Assembly (NCBI RefSeq): GCF_029227915.1
Contig: NC_079884.1
Span: forward strand, 12,648,001-12,712,000
From: Hydractinia symbiolongicarpus
Taxonomy: Eukaryota; Cnidaria; Hydrozoa; Anthoathecata; Hydractiniidae
Reading direction: 5' to 3'
Length of the DNA stretch: 64,000 nt
A model generated the notes under the pieces. That model saw only the letters and a program-made list of their open reading frames with translations, did not search any database and was not told where the DNA came from. Shown here one piece after another: positions 1 through 11,243 of this stretch. The position numbers and the translations under genes are program-made. Numbering within the stretch: position 1 is the first letter of the stretch; each line of letters opens with the position of its first letter.

Positions 1-230
1 AAAGGAATGTTGTGATAATAAAAGAAAATGAAATAGCAAGTTTAAATTTAAAAAAGGTACAGCTTGAAAATGCCATTGTTGAATATTTAAAGGAATATGA
101 AGGAATATATAGGAAGGAATATTTCAAGGAATCGGATAAGTATGCATTAGAAGCTGAAAGCAAGGCAAAGAAAACCTTAGCTATTAAAGCTGTGTTCATT
201 ATTCATTGGAATTTCTATTTTGATTTGTGA
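1..230 (+). CDS. Partial ORF, coiled-coil C-terminus, unrecognised
   Basis: An open frame enters from the left edge and runs to a TGA at 228-230. The product is charged and heptad-like (rich in E, K, L, Y) for about 60 residues, then turns hydrophobic in the last dozen. That last part looks like read-through into non-coding sequence. There is no ATG in frame, so it could be a 3' exon of an upstream gene or a remnant of a transposon coiled coil. I do not recognise the family and assign no function. Confidence 0.3.
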   Translation, partial: RNVVIIKENEIASLNLKKVQLENAIVEYLKEYEGIYRKEYFKESDKYALEAESKAKKTLAIKAVFIIHWNFYFDL

Positions 231-1656
231 TGCTACAGCATTTCACTTTGTTTTTTAAGTTTTGTTTCTTATCATATTTTTAAAGCAGAAAATGTGCTGA
301 CGCAAGCAAAAAGTTATTGCCGCCATTTTGTTCCTTTTATGACGTACTATAAGTGTGCCAAGTTTGATTCAATGTAAACAATCCTATGAAAAGTTATTAA
401 GGGGGGCATCCCCCCCCCCCCCCCCCCCCCCGTTAATAGTATGTTCGAAAAACCCCGGACCGAATAGGGTTAAAGCAGTTATCTTTCAAAGTTCTCATAT
501 ACAGTTTGTTAACACAAACCATTTAGCTCATTAGTTGATTAGGACATAGTCGTGGTTGTTAAAAAAAGTCGTCACAGTTTTTGGTCTTAAATTTTATATT
601 GCCTTTTTACTTGTCTCTTTCATGATAGGGGTTTTAAGGGACATAATTTATTCTCAGAGCGATATAACACAAAAAGTCTAAATTATTCGTTAAAAAACTA
701 GAAAGGTGACTTAAAAGTAAATAGTTTCAAAAAAAAGAGAAGCTATTTATGCATTACAGTTATTGTGTTATTTATTATAGATATTTATGTTTTTGAAAAG
801 TTGTTTTATCTATTCCAGATATTTTATTACTTATAAAAAAGTTCTTTACTTTTGTTTCAGAAGTTGTCTCTCATTCCTTTGGACTCAATTTTTGAAGAAG
901 TATTCATGTGTGTGTTTTTCGCGATTTTTTCCTAGACTTTAGGTGAAAATTTACCTAGAATCTCCTAGAATTTCATAGTAAATTTTTGCTGGCCACCCTG
1001 ATAATGTATTCCCTTATGAAAGAAAAAGCCAATAGGTGTACACTATTCTCACTGTATTTTATGTGGTACCCCACCCAACCTTACCGTTCTCTTCATTTTG
1101 CTTTTTTTTAGCAACCTGTAACACTCGTCCGGATAACAACCACCTTTATTTTTTTTGTTATAATGTGCGCTTTTTTAAACAATTCGATGTGTTCTGGTTT
1201 GCTGGTATTCCAGGTTAAAAAATGGCTTATTTTTAAAAAAAATTAAGAAATAAGAATATTAACCAGCCTGGTTTTAATTTTTATATTTTTTTAAAAAAAA
1301 AAAATTTAAATCGTTTTCTTAGTTGATGTTTAAGTTCTTATCGCGACCTAAAACTACTTTTAACAATCGACAAGAGTCATTTAATACGCTTCAAAACCTA
1401 GCATGATTTGTGGTTTTCGCAGCTTTTGCATCTTGTTTGTAACTAAAACTTACCAAGTCATCCATTTTTAAATGTTCGTTTATCGTCATGCACCGCGTTT
1501 TGGCTTTCGCCAACATTGCCTTTTTTTGCTGGAATAAAACTTTGTCTTGGTGAAAAAATTGTTGATTTTCTCTTTTGTTGGTCGAGTTTGGTCGCCAACG
1601 AAGAGATTAACGAGGCAAATGCCGCATGTTTTGACACTTGCAGGAACAGTAAGTGA
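231..1656. other. Stretch without supported gene
   Basis: AT-rich sequence with many homopolymer runs. It includes a run of 22 C (410-431) just after a run of six G (401-406), which could form a small G:C hairpin or be an assembly-prone homopolymer. A Met-less open frame covers about 1447-1640 and ends near a GTAAGT. It is not convincing enough to call. Confidence 0.6.
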
Positions 1657-2019
1657 GATGTGCATATTTACATGGTTAGCCTTACAAATGGAAAAATGAA
1701 AAACTGCTTTTTTAATGGAGGGATATACCCTGTCTATTATTTTCAGGAGGGAACATGGCTTAGGTAAGAGTCCTAGAGTAAGTATTTCATGCTCATTTTG
1801 AGTTACCCATCCAATTTTGTCTGCGCTCTACCCGAGAGATCCCTGCAACATTCAACGGCCTACACAGTGTGCCATCTCCCAAATATCCCCCACATGACTT
1901 GGGTGAACCTGAAGCTATGATAACATTCACTCGCCTATATTACATCGTGCTAAGGGGAATCAAACCCCCGTTCTCCAGCACAAAGTGCAAGAGTTATAAC
2001 CACTGAACTACGGCGCTAA
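1657..2019 (-). repeat. tRNA-derived SINE
   Basis: On the minus strand the head reads like a tRNA. A pol III A-box-like TAGTTCAGTGGT lies at 2010-1999 and a B-box GGTTTGATTCC at 1966-1956, with tRNA-like spacing. The body towards 1657 shares several blocks with 55393-55500 (for example around GATGTGCATATTTACATGG and GAGTCCTAGAGTA), so this is a dispersed family rather than a functional tRNA. The anticodon arm is degenerate. The boundaries are approximate. Confidence 0.7.
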
Positions 2020-2137
2020 AGTAAAAAAACGTATCTAACGCATCCCGAAGTTTTGTTTGAATCTATAAAAGAGCTTTTAAGATAGCTGTCCTGAGCTTTC
2101 TTGAACGTGAGAAATATAATCTCTAATAATATTTCAG

Positions 2138-2313
2138 CGACTGTCAAACCAAAGGAAAGTAAGGAGTTTCCAGCTTGGTGTATTGCGGTGATCGTTATTG
2201 TGGTTTTGTTGGTCGTACTTCTCATCATCGATCTGGTTTTGTATCGAAAGAATATGGGTTTGACATATACAGTGAAATCAGCTTGTTGTGGTGGCTACGA
2301 ACAGGTGGCCTAA
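2138..2313 (+). CDS. Last exon of a small single-pass membrane protein
   Basis: A phase-1 exon begins after the acceptor ATATTTCAG (ends 2137) and runs to a stop at 2311-2313. It encodes about 58 residues: a short polar stretch (K, E, P), one strong transmembrane helix of about 22 residues rich in V, I and L, and a short cytoplasmic tail with a CC pair. A polyadenylation signal follows at 2445-2450, which supports a real terminal exon. The layout matches the last exon of the gene at 7537-9036 (phase-1 junction, TM helix, short tail). The upstream exon(s) were not identified. No function is assigned. Confidence 0.5.
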
Positions 2314-2444
2314 GGACATGTTTAAATATACTTTTTTTTTACTAGTAATTAAATAATTTGGTATATGTAAGAAATATTTAGATTTGCTTGTGTTTTTTTT
2401 AGCATTCTTATTTATAATTGTAATTCTTTTAGTTCATATAAATG

Positions 2445-2450
2445 AATAAA
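2445..2450 (+). promoter_or_regulatory. Polyadenylation signal AATAAA
   Basis: A canonical AATAAA lies 132 bases after the stop of the membrane-protein exon at 2138-2313, in an AT-rich 3' region. Confidence 0.5.
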
Positions 2451-3349
2451 ATTATTTAGTTTTCGTTAGTCCAATCGTATGACTACTTAGTGAACAGTAT
2501 ATTTTTATAAGTTGATGATTATTTTTAGGGTTGTGATAAATAATTAGGATAAGCTAAAATATACATTAAGATCACAAAATTACTTTGAATTCGCCATTTC
2601 ATGCCTGAAAAAATATTTTCATAAACATCAGACTAAATTGTATTCACTATTACCTGCTCTCTTAAAGAATAAGTTGATTTATAAATAAACTTTGCTCTTC
2701 TTGGCCGTATGAGATAGGGATCAGACTCCGTAGATTTTAGAAAAACAACTAAATAAGTTAATTTAAAGGGATTTTAATGTTGTTTTTGAATATATATAAC
2801 TATTAGTTTTATGTTAGTGTTCTTTTTTTTTCAATCTTCTTGAATGTTATTTAATAATTTTGAAATAGTTTTTTCTTATATTTGGAATAACGATTTCTTT
2901 ACGTTACAATCTCGTTTTTAAAATTTTAGATTCACCAATCTTGTGTCTACAACCTTTGCAAAAATTTAGGTTAAAATTTCCGATCGGGTGGAATGAATAA
3001 TCAAGGTACTTTTAGTGGTATTATTGTTGCGGTAAATGTTCTCTTGTGACTTTCCATCCATCAAATGTGGCCTGTTGTGAAAATGTTTTAGAAGAACTGA
3101 TAAATTGAGATGAAAGTGATTTTTCTGGCACCTGCGAATCAGTGCAAACACTTGCGAACTTATGCAAATTCCTTTTGCCCGGTAATGATTTTCCAACCAA
3201 TAACGCGTTAAATTGTACATACACGTATCACTATCTCAAAACAATTTTCTTCTTTTCTTATTTTCGCGATACGGCCACCCTGCACGAACAAGGAAATGCG
3301 CTCATGTTTTGTATGTTGTGAATTCTTGTTTGTAGAAGGAGTTGCAGTG
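2451..3349. other. Stretch without supported gene
   Basis: AT-rich DNA. The short overlapping minus-strand frames at 2966-3224 have no recognisable domain, splice structure or composition. I see nothing to annotate. Confidence 0.6.
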
Positions 3350-4269
3350 GATTTTTCTACGGGCTAACGGACGAACCCATGAATTTTTCCACGGGCAACG
3401 ACTAGTCTCTATAATAATAGCCGTCGTCTGTCTGTCTCTGCGCGGACCCCCCGCTGAGTTAAAAAATAATGTTACAGAAACACGAAATCAAATGCAAAAT
3501 ATTTTTATCCACTTTGTTGCGACGGGTAAATATAAAGGACGGGCGAACCCGTGGACTTTTCCACGGGCAACGACTAGTCTCTTTAATAATAGCCGTATTT
3601 TGTCTGTCTGTCCGCGATAGGCGAGTCCCGTGGCTGAAACACGAAATGCAATATAAAAAGGACGGGCTACCCTGTGGATTTTTCCACGGGTTAACGGCTA
3701 GTCTCTATAATAATAGCCGTCGTCTGTCTGTCTCTGCGCGGACCCCCGCTGAGTTAGAAAATCATGTTACGGAAACAGGAATATCAAATGCGACATATTT
3801 TTATTCACTTTGTTGCGACGGGTAAATACAATGGACGGGCGAACCCGTGGATGTTTCCACGGGCAACGACTAGTCTCTTTAATAATACCCGTCGTCTGTC
3901 TGTCTTTGCGCGGACCCCCCGCTGAGTTACAAAATGATGTTACGGAAACACGAATATCAAATACGATTTATAATACTCGTAAGCGGCGTCCCGTAACGGA
4001 AACACGAAATTTTTAAAATGCGCACGAATATCAAAGGCGATATATTTTTATCCACTTTGTTGCGACGGGTAAATTTAAAGGACGAGTGAACGCGACGGGC
4101 GACCCCGTGGATTTTTCCACGGGTTAACGACTATATTATAATGCCCGTATACATCTGTATGTCTGTCTGTCACGCAAAATGGTAGCTTGGCTTCGCAATA
4201 CCGGGAAGCACGTAACGCGGTATAAAAAGGACGGGCGAACCCGTGGATTTTCCACGGGCTAACGACTAG
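3350..4269 (+). mobile_element. Head-to-tail array of non-autonomous Helitron-like units
   Basis: At least six Helitron-type 3' ends occur in direct orientation. Each is a palindrome of the form CCCGTGGA-TTTTT-CCACGGG followed about 6-8 bases later by CTAG. CTAG ends are at 3402-3405, 3574-3577, 3698-3701, 3870-3873 and 4266-4269; one near 4131 is truncated and runs directly into the next 5' end. Immediately after most CTAG(T) comes a new 5' end, TCTATAATAATAGCCGTC or (T)CTATATTATAATGCCCG, then a GTCTGTCTGTC microsatellite. Units are roughly 124-260 bp. The features (5' TC, 3' hairpin, CTAG, T flank) match Helitrons. No coding capacity is present, and frames crossing the array are repeat-derived. 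Confidence 0.75.
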
Positions 4270-6434
4270 TTATCTTAAAATCGTACTGTAAACTAAACGT
4301 AAAGTATAACATGTCCCTGATCGGCTTCTGTATGTCTGACGTGATGGCCAGAAAGTATGAGATATTGAAACTTATGCATCTGACGGGATAAGCGTGTAAA
4401 ATATTCGGAAAAAAAAGCGAGCTAATCAAAGGATTCTGTCGTAATTTGGAAGCTTCAGGTGCTACCCCTCGAAAAAACTATATCGCAGAGGATTGTCTTT
4501 CCCGAAGATATTTGATGAGGATATCATAATATGTGACGGTACGACAAAATTAAGTCGGAAATTTCATTAATTGGTTGCCATGGTTACCAGTTGCTAGGAG
4601 AAGTATAGGCAAAATATGCCATTTTGCTGCTCGACGTCCAACCAAATAACTGAATAACGTGCGTTATTTCAAGCGCCTTTTTGGCCGCTTTTGTTCCTCA
4701 AGGATCACATGTATGGATTGAGTGATGCGCATTTTCGCAAGGCTGACTCGTCTTCCAGAGAACTGATGCGGTATTCTTTGGACGACAGAAAAGCTAAAAC
4801 AGGGCGAAACAGGCAATATCTCGATAAAATAACTGAAAGACAAAACTTCGATTTGAAAATCGGTTTCATTTAAACACTAGGTGGTACTAATGCTTGCAAT
4901 AATGGCAGAGGAAATTGTAAAGTGTGTTTGTTTCGATCTTAAGAATTCTTGTTTCGCGTGGATTCCGAACTTAACGGCAAAAAAACTTGTTTAAAGATCA
5001 TTTTATGGACATTCTTGACTTGTGCATCAACAAAAGGTGTACGGCAGCACTATTTTTACCTGTAAAGCACCAAATACCTAAGAAATTGTCATAAGTCTAG
5101 TTGATGACGAGTTGGAGTGTGCATCGTTAAGACAACTTTCTGACTGCGTGTGGATATTATAATATTCAAAACTCTTATATATTGTTCTAGGAGACTCTAA
5201 AGTATCATCTAGCTATTGCAAAGAATTAAACATCGACGGAGGGGCAAGGAAGCTGTCTAGAAATGCGAAAATGGTTGCTATAAGCGTTGCTATACAATAA
5301 AAACCTAAATATGTCATAAGCGCTGCAATTTGAGAAAACGTGCAAATTAGTGTTCTATGACTAGCACTACTTTTCATCAACAAAATAACTGTTCGTTTCG
5401 ATAATCCGGATTCACCTGGGAGTGAGTACCTACATCTTGCCTAAAAAAACTGTACAATAGTGTAATCCAAATCAGAAACACTGGTTCATTAGAACGCACG
5501 AGTTCAAGTCCAATTTATTTTTTTATTTTCGTCTTTTTCTGACCACATCCATGAAAATAACCCAAAAGTGAGAAAACCGGGAAAATTTTGGCCATATTAT
5601 GCCTAAATAGTGCAAAAAATATCAACAGCGGAAACCGGCCTTTGGCTATTTTCAAAACACCGGAAAAGTCGGGAATATCTGAAATTTTCCTCAGAACAAC
5701 CACCCAAGAGCCTATACTCATTAGGAAAACTGGTAAGCTGGACAACACTTCCATCAATCGAATTCTTGTTTAGTTGTTAGGCTGAAAAAGTCTCCGCAGT
5801 TTTCGCCTGAAAAATCCCCTCGTGACGCCCTAGTTTAAAAAAAATGGAAATGATGAAGCTTAAGGTGGCACAAGGGGAGAAGGCACTTTTTTTTAAAAAA
5901 AATGAAGATAACCCAATAAGTTTTGGTATAGTGATACCTATTAATAAAAAACTCTGAAAAATCACAAATTTAAAAATTTGGATGATGACGTCATAATTTA
6001 TGCGCATATTTAAGCGATAAATGGGCCTTTTTCTAAAACTTCTTTTAGATTAAATAACTCAATCAAAAATGGTCAAAACAAGATGAAATGTTCTTTATGA
6101 CTTTTAGCACGTGGCCTATGGAACAGATTTTTCAATTTTTGCCTTTGAGCCACCAGGTTGGCTTTCAAACTTGAGATTATGAAATTTTCTAAAACCACTG
6201 GTCAAATAAAGTAAAATATTATCAGAAATGGATTATTTTTGAAAAATCTGCTTCATAGACCACATTTACAATATATTCAGCTACCATCATGCAAAATTTC
6301 AGCTCAATACCTCAATTATATTAGAAGTTATGTTTTCTAAGAGTGCGAAAAATATTGAAAAAATGACTTTTGAGAAAAACGCGAGTAAAGTTTAATATAT
6401 AATATAGAATATACATTCATGCCATAAAACAAGC
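4270..6434. other. Stretch without supported gene
   Basis: AT-rich sequence. Small frames at 4691-4873, 5515-5757, 5588-5773 and 5777-6007 have no recognisable homology or exon structure. Poly-A/T tracts are frequent, and I see nothing else to annotate. Confidence 0.6.
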
Positions 6435-6880
6435 TCAAAATTGTCCATAACGATACACTTGTCCTTCCTCCTGCTCCTCCTTATCCTTGAATCTTTTCCT
6501 TATACCTCTAAGGCGTTTACGTCTGTTTTTACACTTCTCAGTGGACTTTCGGTTGGCGTGCTTGATACGCTTGACATCACACTTTTGACTTAAAATGTTT
6601 GTGAAATACCCAATTTCTATCCCAGATTTTTCAAACACAGGGTAAAGTCTTAATGCTCCATCATTATATGTTATTACAGCTGAGGCAACTACAGTTTTGA
6701 AAGTACTGTTTCTAACATATATCCGTTTCGGACACCGTGTCCAGATTGTTTAATGACTCGTTGACATTTTGTGTCTGTCCATGTTGGCATTTCTTTAACA
6801 ATTCGTCATTCCCAAGTATTTGAATTTGCTGTCAGAAACAACTAAATGACAATTCTTGAAATTTACAAATTGTTCTAGGC
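6435..6880 (-). pseudogene. Mutator-like transposase, C-terminal fragment (decayed)
   Basis: Read on the minus strand, about 6880-6640 encodes a cysteine- and asparagine-containing segment (Q-N-V-N-E-S-L-N, then R-C-P-K-R-I-Y-V). The open frame at 6638-6435 continues as F-E-K-S-G-I-E-I-G-Y-F and then a very basic tail with R-K-R-L-R-G-I-R-K-R-F-K-D-K. This order (NNESLN box, RCPK box, VFEKxGIExGY box, KSxEKxKxRRKxLR tail) matches, from memory, the C-terminus of Mutator-like transposase-domain proteins common in cnidarians. The upstream part needs a frameshift to join, so this is a dead fragment. The N-terminal catalytic region is not seen. Confidence 0.5.
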
Positions 6881-7079
6881 GAACCACCTTAATAGTGTGC
6901 ATGAATAAAATTATGTCGGTATAATAATTGCTATCTACGGTACCATTTTTCTTGGCACGCATATACGGAACATTACAGTATAGATTTTTTTAAATAAGGT
7001 ACGCCATGGCCCTTTCATGCTTCCATATCAGCTTTGGGCTGCCACCTAAATAAATGAGTAGTAGTAGCAACCTTGTCTG

Positions 7080-7312
7080 CAGGCTCTTCCACACCTATGA
7101 TATTTGGACCCCTGGGGACAAGTTGACCCTGTTAAACCCTCACTAAATTCGAGAGATTTATTATATTAAAGAAGACTACAAAGGGGCTCTACAGTGTTAT
7201 AAGCTCTCGTATGTGCTACAATTTGCCAGCTACGCGACGGCCTTATATCGGGATCGAACCCACGACCTTTGCACGTGAGACTAGCGCTTTACCGTCTGAG
7301 CCACCGATACTG
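7080..7312 (-). repeat. tRNA-derived SINE
   Basis: The minus-strand head carries an A box TGGCTCAGACGG (7303-7292) and a perfect B box GGTTCGATCCC (7260-7250) at tRNA spacing. A body of about 170 bp follows towards 7080. Its distal part has the CCCCTGGGGAC motif also found at other sites in the window. It differs in sequence from the SINE at 1657-2019. It is not a functional tRNA, because the acceptor stem does not close. Confidence 0.65.
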
Positions 7313-7536
7313 AAAGATTATTTAATCATTCGCTGATTTGTGGTGCATGTTTAAGCTTCTCGACCTTCATTGGATATATTATAATAACACAATTTCGACA
7401 AACACGCGCTTAAATATTTACATTAAACAGAGTTGTTTTAGGAATTACATAGTAGAAAGGCTGTTTTGATCTGTTTTTATTTTTTAGTCAATTTTTTGTT
7501 TAACATGGTCTAAGACTTTTAACGAGAAAATCGGCA

Positions 7537-9036
7537 ATGGGTTCAAAATTAGTAGTTGTACTGTTGTTATGCCTAACAATGACAAGCAATATGTTTGATG
7601 CGTCACAAGAAGGTAATTATTTTATTGCGTTAAATTTGTATCAAGCTTGAAAATTATTTACAATCCTGATTACCAGAAATATACCAGAACACCACTGAAT
7701 GTCGAATAATCTATTGACATGAGCAAAGTATTTAACTTATTTCAGAGAGTCAGAAAATCCACTTTTACTTTGAAATCAAGTTGACACATCATATCAGAAT
7801 AAAAGTAGTCAGAAAGAGAATCAAGAACAATGTTCCATTGCAGTGACATTTTATTTAAACTGAATGACGTAGCCATTTCCCGAAAATAAACATGTTTTCT
7901 CTTTTCTAAAACCGCTCACATTAATTAATTTTTATATTAACTTCAAATTTAGAAAAACACGAAAAAGCATTCACCTAACCTCGTCCACAGGCTCTTTTAC
8001 GTCTATGATATTCTGATCTAATATTTAATACTTTTTTTTTTCTCTATTTTTCTTAGACCAGGCAGAATTAAAATTACAATTTTCTAAGTGTAGAGCCTTC
8101 TAACATTGGCCATAACATACGAATTTTACTTCATGCATCATTGAAAGTCGTAATCAAAGGCTTGATTTTTTAAGTCGCGTTGTCTTCTTGTTCTCATTAA
8201 TTAGATTACATATTTTAAACTTTGTTATAGTGGACCCCCGTCCCCAGGGTATCTTACTTTAAAATAATATGAGAGAAGACAGCGAAAAGGGCAAAAAAAC
8301 TAGTGAATAGGGTGACAGCAAATTAAGGATACAAGATTAGTTGGTTAGATGCAAAATCCGAAATAGTTTCAACTTTTGCTGTCGTCAATATTTCCTTTTC
8401 TTTAAATTTTCAACTCTTCATGGACCCTAATGTTAAATACTTCATAATGCAGGTTTTGATGTAGAAGGCTTGACAGTTTCAGCATTCTGGTTTTACATAC
8501 CTTATTAATAACTCTGCATAATTAAGTTGGGAGGGTGGGGGAGTGCGATGGGCCAAACACCCCTACACCCCATAATATTTTTTGATTAAGCGTGATTAAG
8601 GGAAAGAAGATGCATCTTAAGTCAATCCCAATCTCGGTGGTCAAAATCATTACCACTAACAACTGTGGTGTGCCATGCAATGATGCAATATAACTACCCT
8701 CCCCCCAACTCGTCACAAGCTTCATTTTCGCTTTCTGCTATGAAGTGCTGGCTGCATATCAGAAAGCGAAAAGGAAGGCCTGGGAACGAGATGCCTCATT
8801 TAGTAAAAATAAGTGCCTAATACGCCCCTGACATTGTAATAGATATTTGGTTCGTTTTAGCCACTACGTCAGTTCCACCGAACGTTGACAGAAGGTTATC
8901 AACATGGCAGTCTGTTATTATATGTTTTGTTGTTATAACAGCTTTGCTTCTGTGTTCTCTCACGTTGACTTGGACATTTATGAAATGTAGACGACGAAAA
9001 AACTACTATCAACGTTGGAAAGGATCGTCGTTATAA
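7537..9036 (+). CDS. Small type I membrane protein, two exons (join 7537..7612, 8861..9036)
   Basis: Exon 1 starts with ATG at 7537 and encodes a signal peptide (M-G-S-K then L-V-V-V-L-L-L-C-L-T), ending CAAGAAG|GTAATT in phase 1. The acceptor TTCGTTTTAG (ends 8860) opens exon 2 in the matching phase. Exon 2 encodes a short Ser/Thr/Pro-rich ectodomain, one transmembrane helix (about residues 42-64), and a basic tail (K-C-R-R-R-K, Y-Y-Q-R-W-K), with the stop at 9034-9036. The joined product is 84 residues. Extra exons inside the 1.25-kb intron cannot be excluded. The two pieces are too short to stand out as open frames. The tail after the membrane is positively charged, as expected for a cytoplasmic side. 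No known family is recognised. Confidence 0.6.
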
Positions 9037-11112
9037 AATTTTAGAGAATTGGTTAGTCAAATTGAAAGTTGTTACTGTTGAACGTTCAAACAAGTTATAG
9101 AGCAATTGAAGAAAAAAAAAGACAAAGAAGTTATGGGAGAATGATCTCCTTTTTCTGCTCTTGTGTCTGTTCACATTTTGTCCTCCATGCAAGATATCAA
9201 ATGTGGTGTGCAAAGTTGATCTATTCAATAGGAAATTAGAAAATTAGATGAAATTGGATTTTTTAAAGTGTACAAATTTTATGTTTATAAAATCACGAAA
9301 TTGTGTAAGTAATAGCTGTCCCAACATCGTTCCCAGGTCCTTTGTCGGATTTCAATATCAGAAACGCATCTTTTCTGAAATCTGGTATTTTCTTTAGCTC
9401 CACCATTTCCTAGCACAAAATTTCTCCCACCCATAGCCCAGTACCAAATCTCTCCAATTTCGTCCCCAGGACATCGTATATTTTTTGATTTTGGGCAACG
9501 ATGTTCTTAGGCAAGTAGTCGTGGGAACGAGGTTGCAAATTTGCGTCCGCTGACTAATTCGTATTGATTAAGTTACCTTTTTTACTTCCACGGAAATCAA
9601 AATTTATTGGATTTCTATAGACCATGTTTTATTAACCTGAGAAGTCGGTCCATACCACCATCCTCAATATTAGGCCCTGTTCTTCTTTTATATATCTGAC
9701 GGTGAGCAAACATTTTTCGTGAGATCGGTCGAGAAGCGCAGCGCTATTGAGAGACAAAAAGCACTAGGATTGAGGTTGATATGCCATTAGGGATAATACA
9801 AACAGGGAAATAAACACGGCAAAATATCAATTAAATTGAGAATCTTTATGTTATTTAAATTTACATCACATTTTTATCAACTTCCATCAGTATTTCAGTT
9901 TTTCTCTCTGAACTTTGAAGGTACTTCCAATCTAATAAAAACAATAGAAAAAAAAATCTGAAAATAGGGATGTTACTTAACAAAATAAGTTGAGGTGAAA
10001 GGACGCTGTGAGGGTTATTTGTGAATTGTGCCACGTTGATAAGGAGTGGGGGTGGAACGAAGATAATTCCCTAACAAAGCGATATTAAATTATTCGACTT
10101 TAGTGACTTACACGAAAGTCAAGCTGATGGCGATTAAAAATATTGATGACGGGGACCCTACTTAAACCTTTTCGTAGTCCCTATTATTTGAGTTTTTCGA
10201 CAAATAACACCATATACAAATTCTTGCAAACAATCAATTCTCCAAAGAGTATCCAGAGCCGTAGCAACTAGGGGGGAGAAGCAGAGAAAGCGACCATCCC
10301 CCCTCGCCCTGTAATCCCTCGCTTCAATTTGCTAAATTTTCTACAATTTGCGCTTTAATGGTAACAAATACAGCACTCTTTGTCAACTGTTCGACAAAGT
10401 GTAGTTATGATCACGTGACAGTTCCGCATGTTTATATTTTCGGCACATTTCATTAATATTTTAGTTTTATACTATATTCCATTCCTATATGTTAGCTGAG
10501 TTTTATTCTTCATTATATTTTATACCAATAAAGTGAACGCAAGTATTTGAGCCTCGAGGTTTTGAGATTTTGATCTCAAAGAGGAGTGTAGCGGGTAGGA
10601 TATCTGGGTAAACTTAGGTGTAGATCAAAGAACGTAATGCTTGAGAACCTTTTTAAAGTGGACATCCTCATAGAAAAATTTTCGCAATTAACCTCTTTAA
10701 AGCAGACACTCCATTCCATTTTCTAGACCTGTGTGAATATTATGCTTGAACGTAACTTCATAAAGAGACGTTGGCAAAGTTTTTTTTCACTATGTACTTA
10801 TTTTCTTTTTTTCCAAACAATTTTAAAAATAATTGGCGTTTAGAAATTCTAGTCGTTATTTTTCCTCTCTATTCCTTCTCAGTTACCTTTTTACTAAGTA
10901 ATTTTTATTTCTTTTTCTCGTTTCTTCTCCAAACTGAACACCTCTCTTACGCAGGCAAAGATCTTTGTTCTGCAAGTGCCGCGTCAGGGAGTAATGTTTT
11001 GCTAACCTATGGCATATCGCTTCGGATGAGAAAGAGAATATAAGAATTAGAAATTCAAATGTTTCAAATTCAAACGTTTAGGTGATGTAAAAACACTGTA
11101 AATTATGTATTA
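9037..11112. other. Stretch without supported gene; dispersed CGTTCCCAGG-type motifs
   Basis: No coding exon is supported. Short copies of a motif of the form (C/T)TCGT(T/C)CCCAGG occur at about 9329 and 9460, and inverted at about 9521 (GTGGGAACGAGG). The frame at 10771-11043 is a low-complexity F/S/L translation of T-rich DNA. Confidence 0.5.
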
Positions 11113-11220
11113 CTAGTCGTTAGCCCGTGGAAAAATCCACGGGCTACCTACGCAGCTAAGCTACCATTTTGCGTGACAGACAGACGGACGGATAGACGTA
11201 TACGGGTATTATAATATAGA
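11113..11220 (-). mobile_element. 108-bp mini-Helitron, complete ends
   Basis: On the minus strand it starts TCTATATTATAATACCCG at 11220, preceded by A, and ends hairpin-CTAG at 11113, followed by T. This is the Helitron signature A|TC...CTAG|T. The hairpin is CCCGTGG-ATTTTT-CCACGGG. Between the ends lie a GTC-type microsatellite and the CACGCAAAATGGTAGC block shared with 4180 and 48130. It sits only 23 bp beyond the stop codon of the secreted-peptide gene, on the same strand. Confidence 0.8.
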
Positions 11221-11243
11221 TAAAATCTTATTATAAGTTGTAG

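Noticed and set aside
410-431. Run of 22 C as a functional site
   Set aside because: Most likely a plain homopolymer, also prone to assembly error.
1447-1640. Open frame ending ...C-F-D-T-C-R-N next to GTAAGT, phase-compatible with the exon at 2138
   Set aside because: There is no start codon, no clear acceptor and no homology. The phase match alone is a one-in-three chance.
1956-1999. tRNA gene on the minus strand
   Set aside because: The A and B boxes are present, but the acceptor and anticodon stems do not pair and the body is repeated elsewhere, so it is a SINE head.
3342-4016. Several overlapping open frames across the Helitron array
   Set aside because: They repeat the translation of the tandem units, share no conserved frame between units and cross CTAG junctions.
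7250-7303. tRNA gene on the minus strand
   Set aside because: Good internal promoter but no acceptor-stem closure, and a non-tRNA body follows; called as a SINE.
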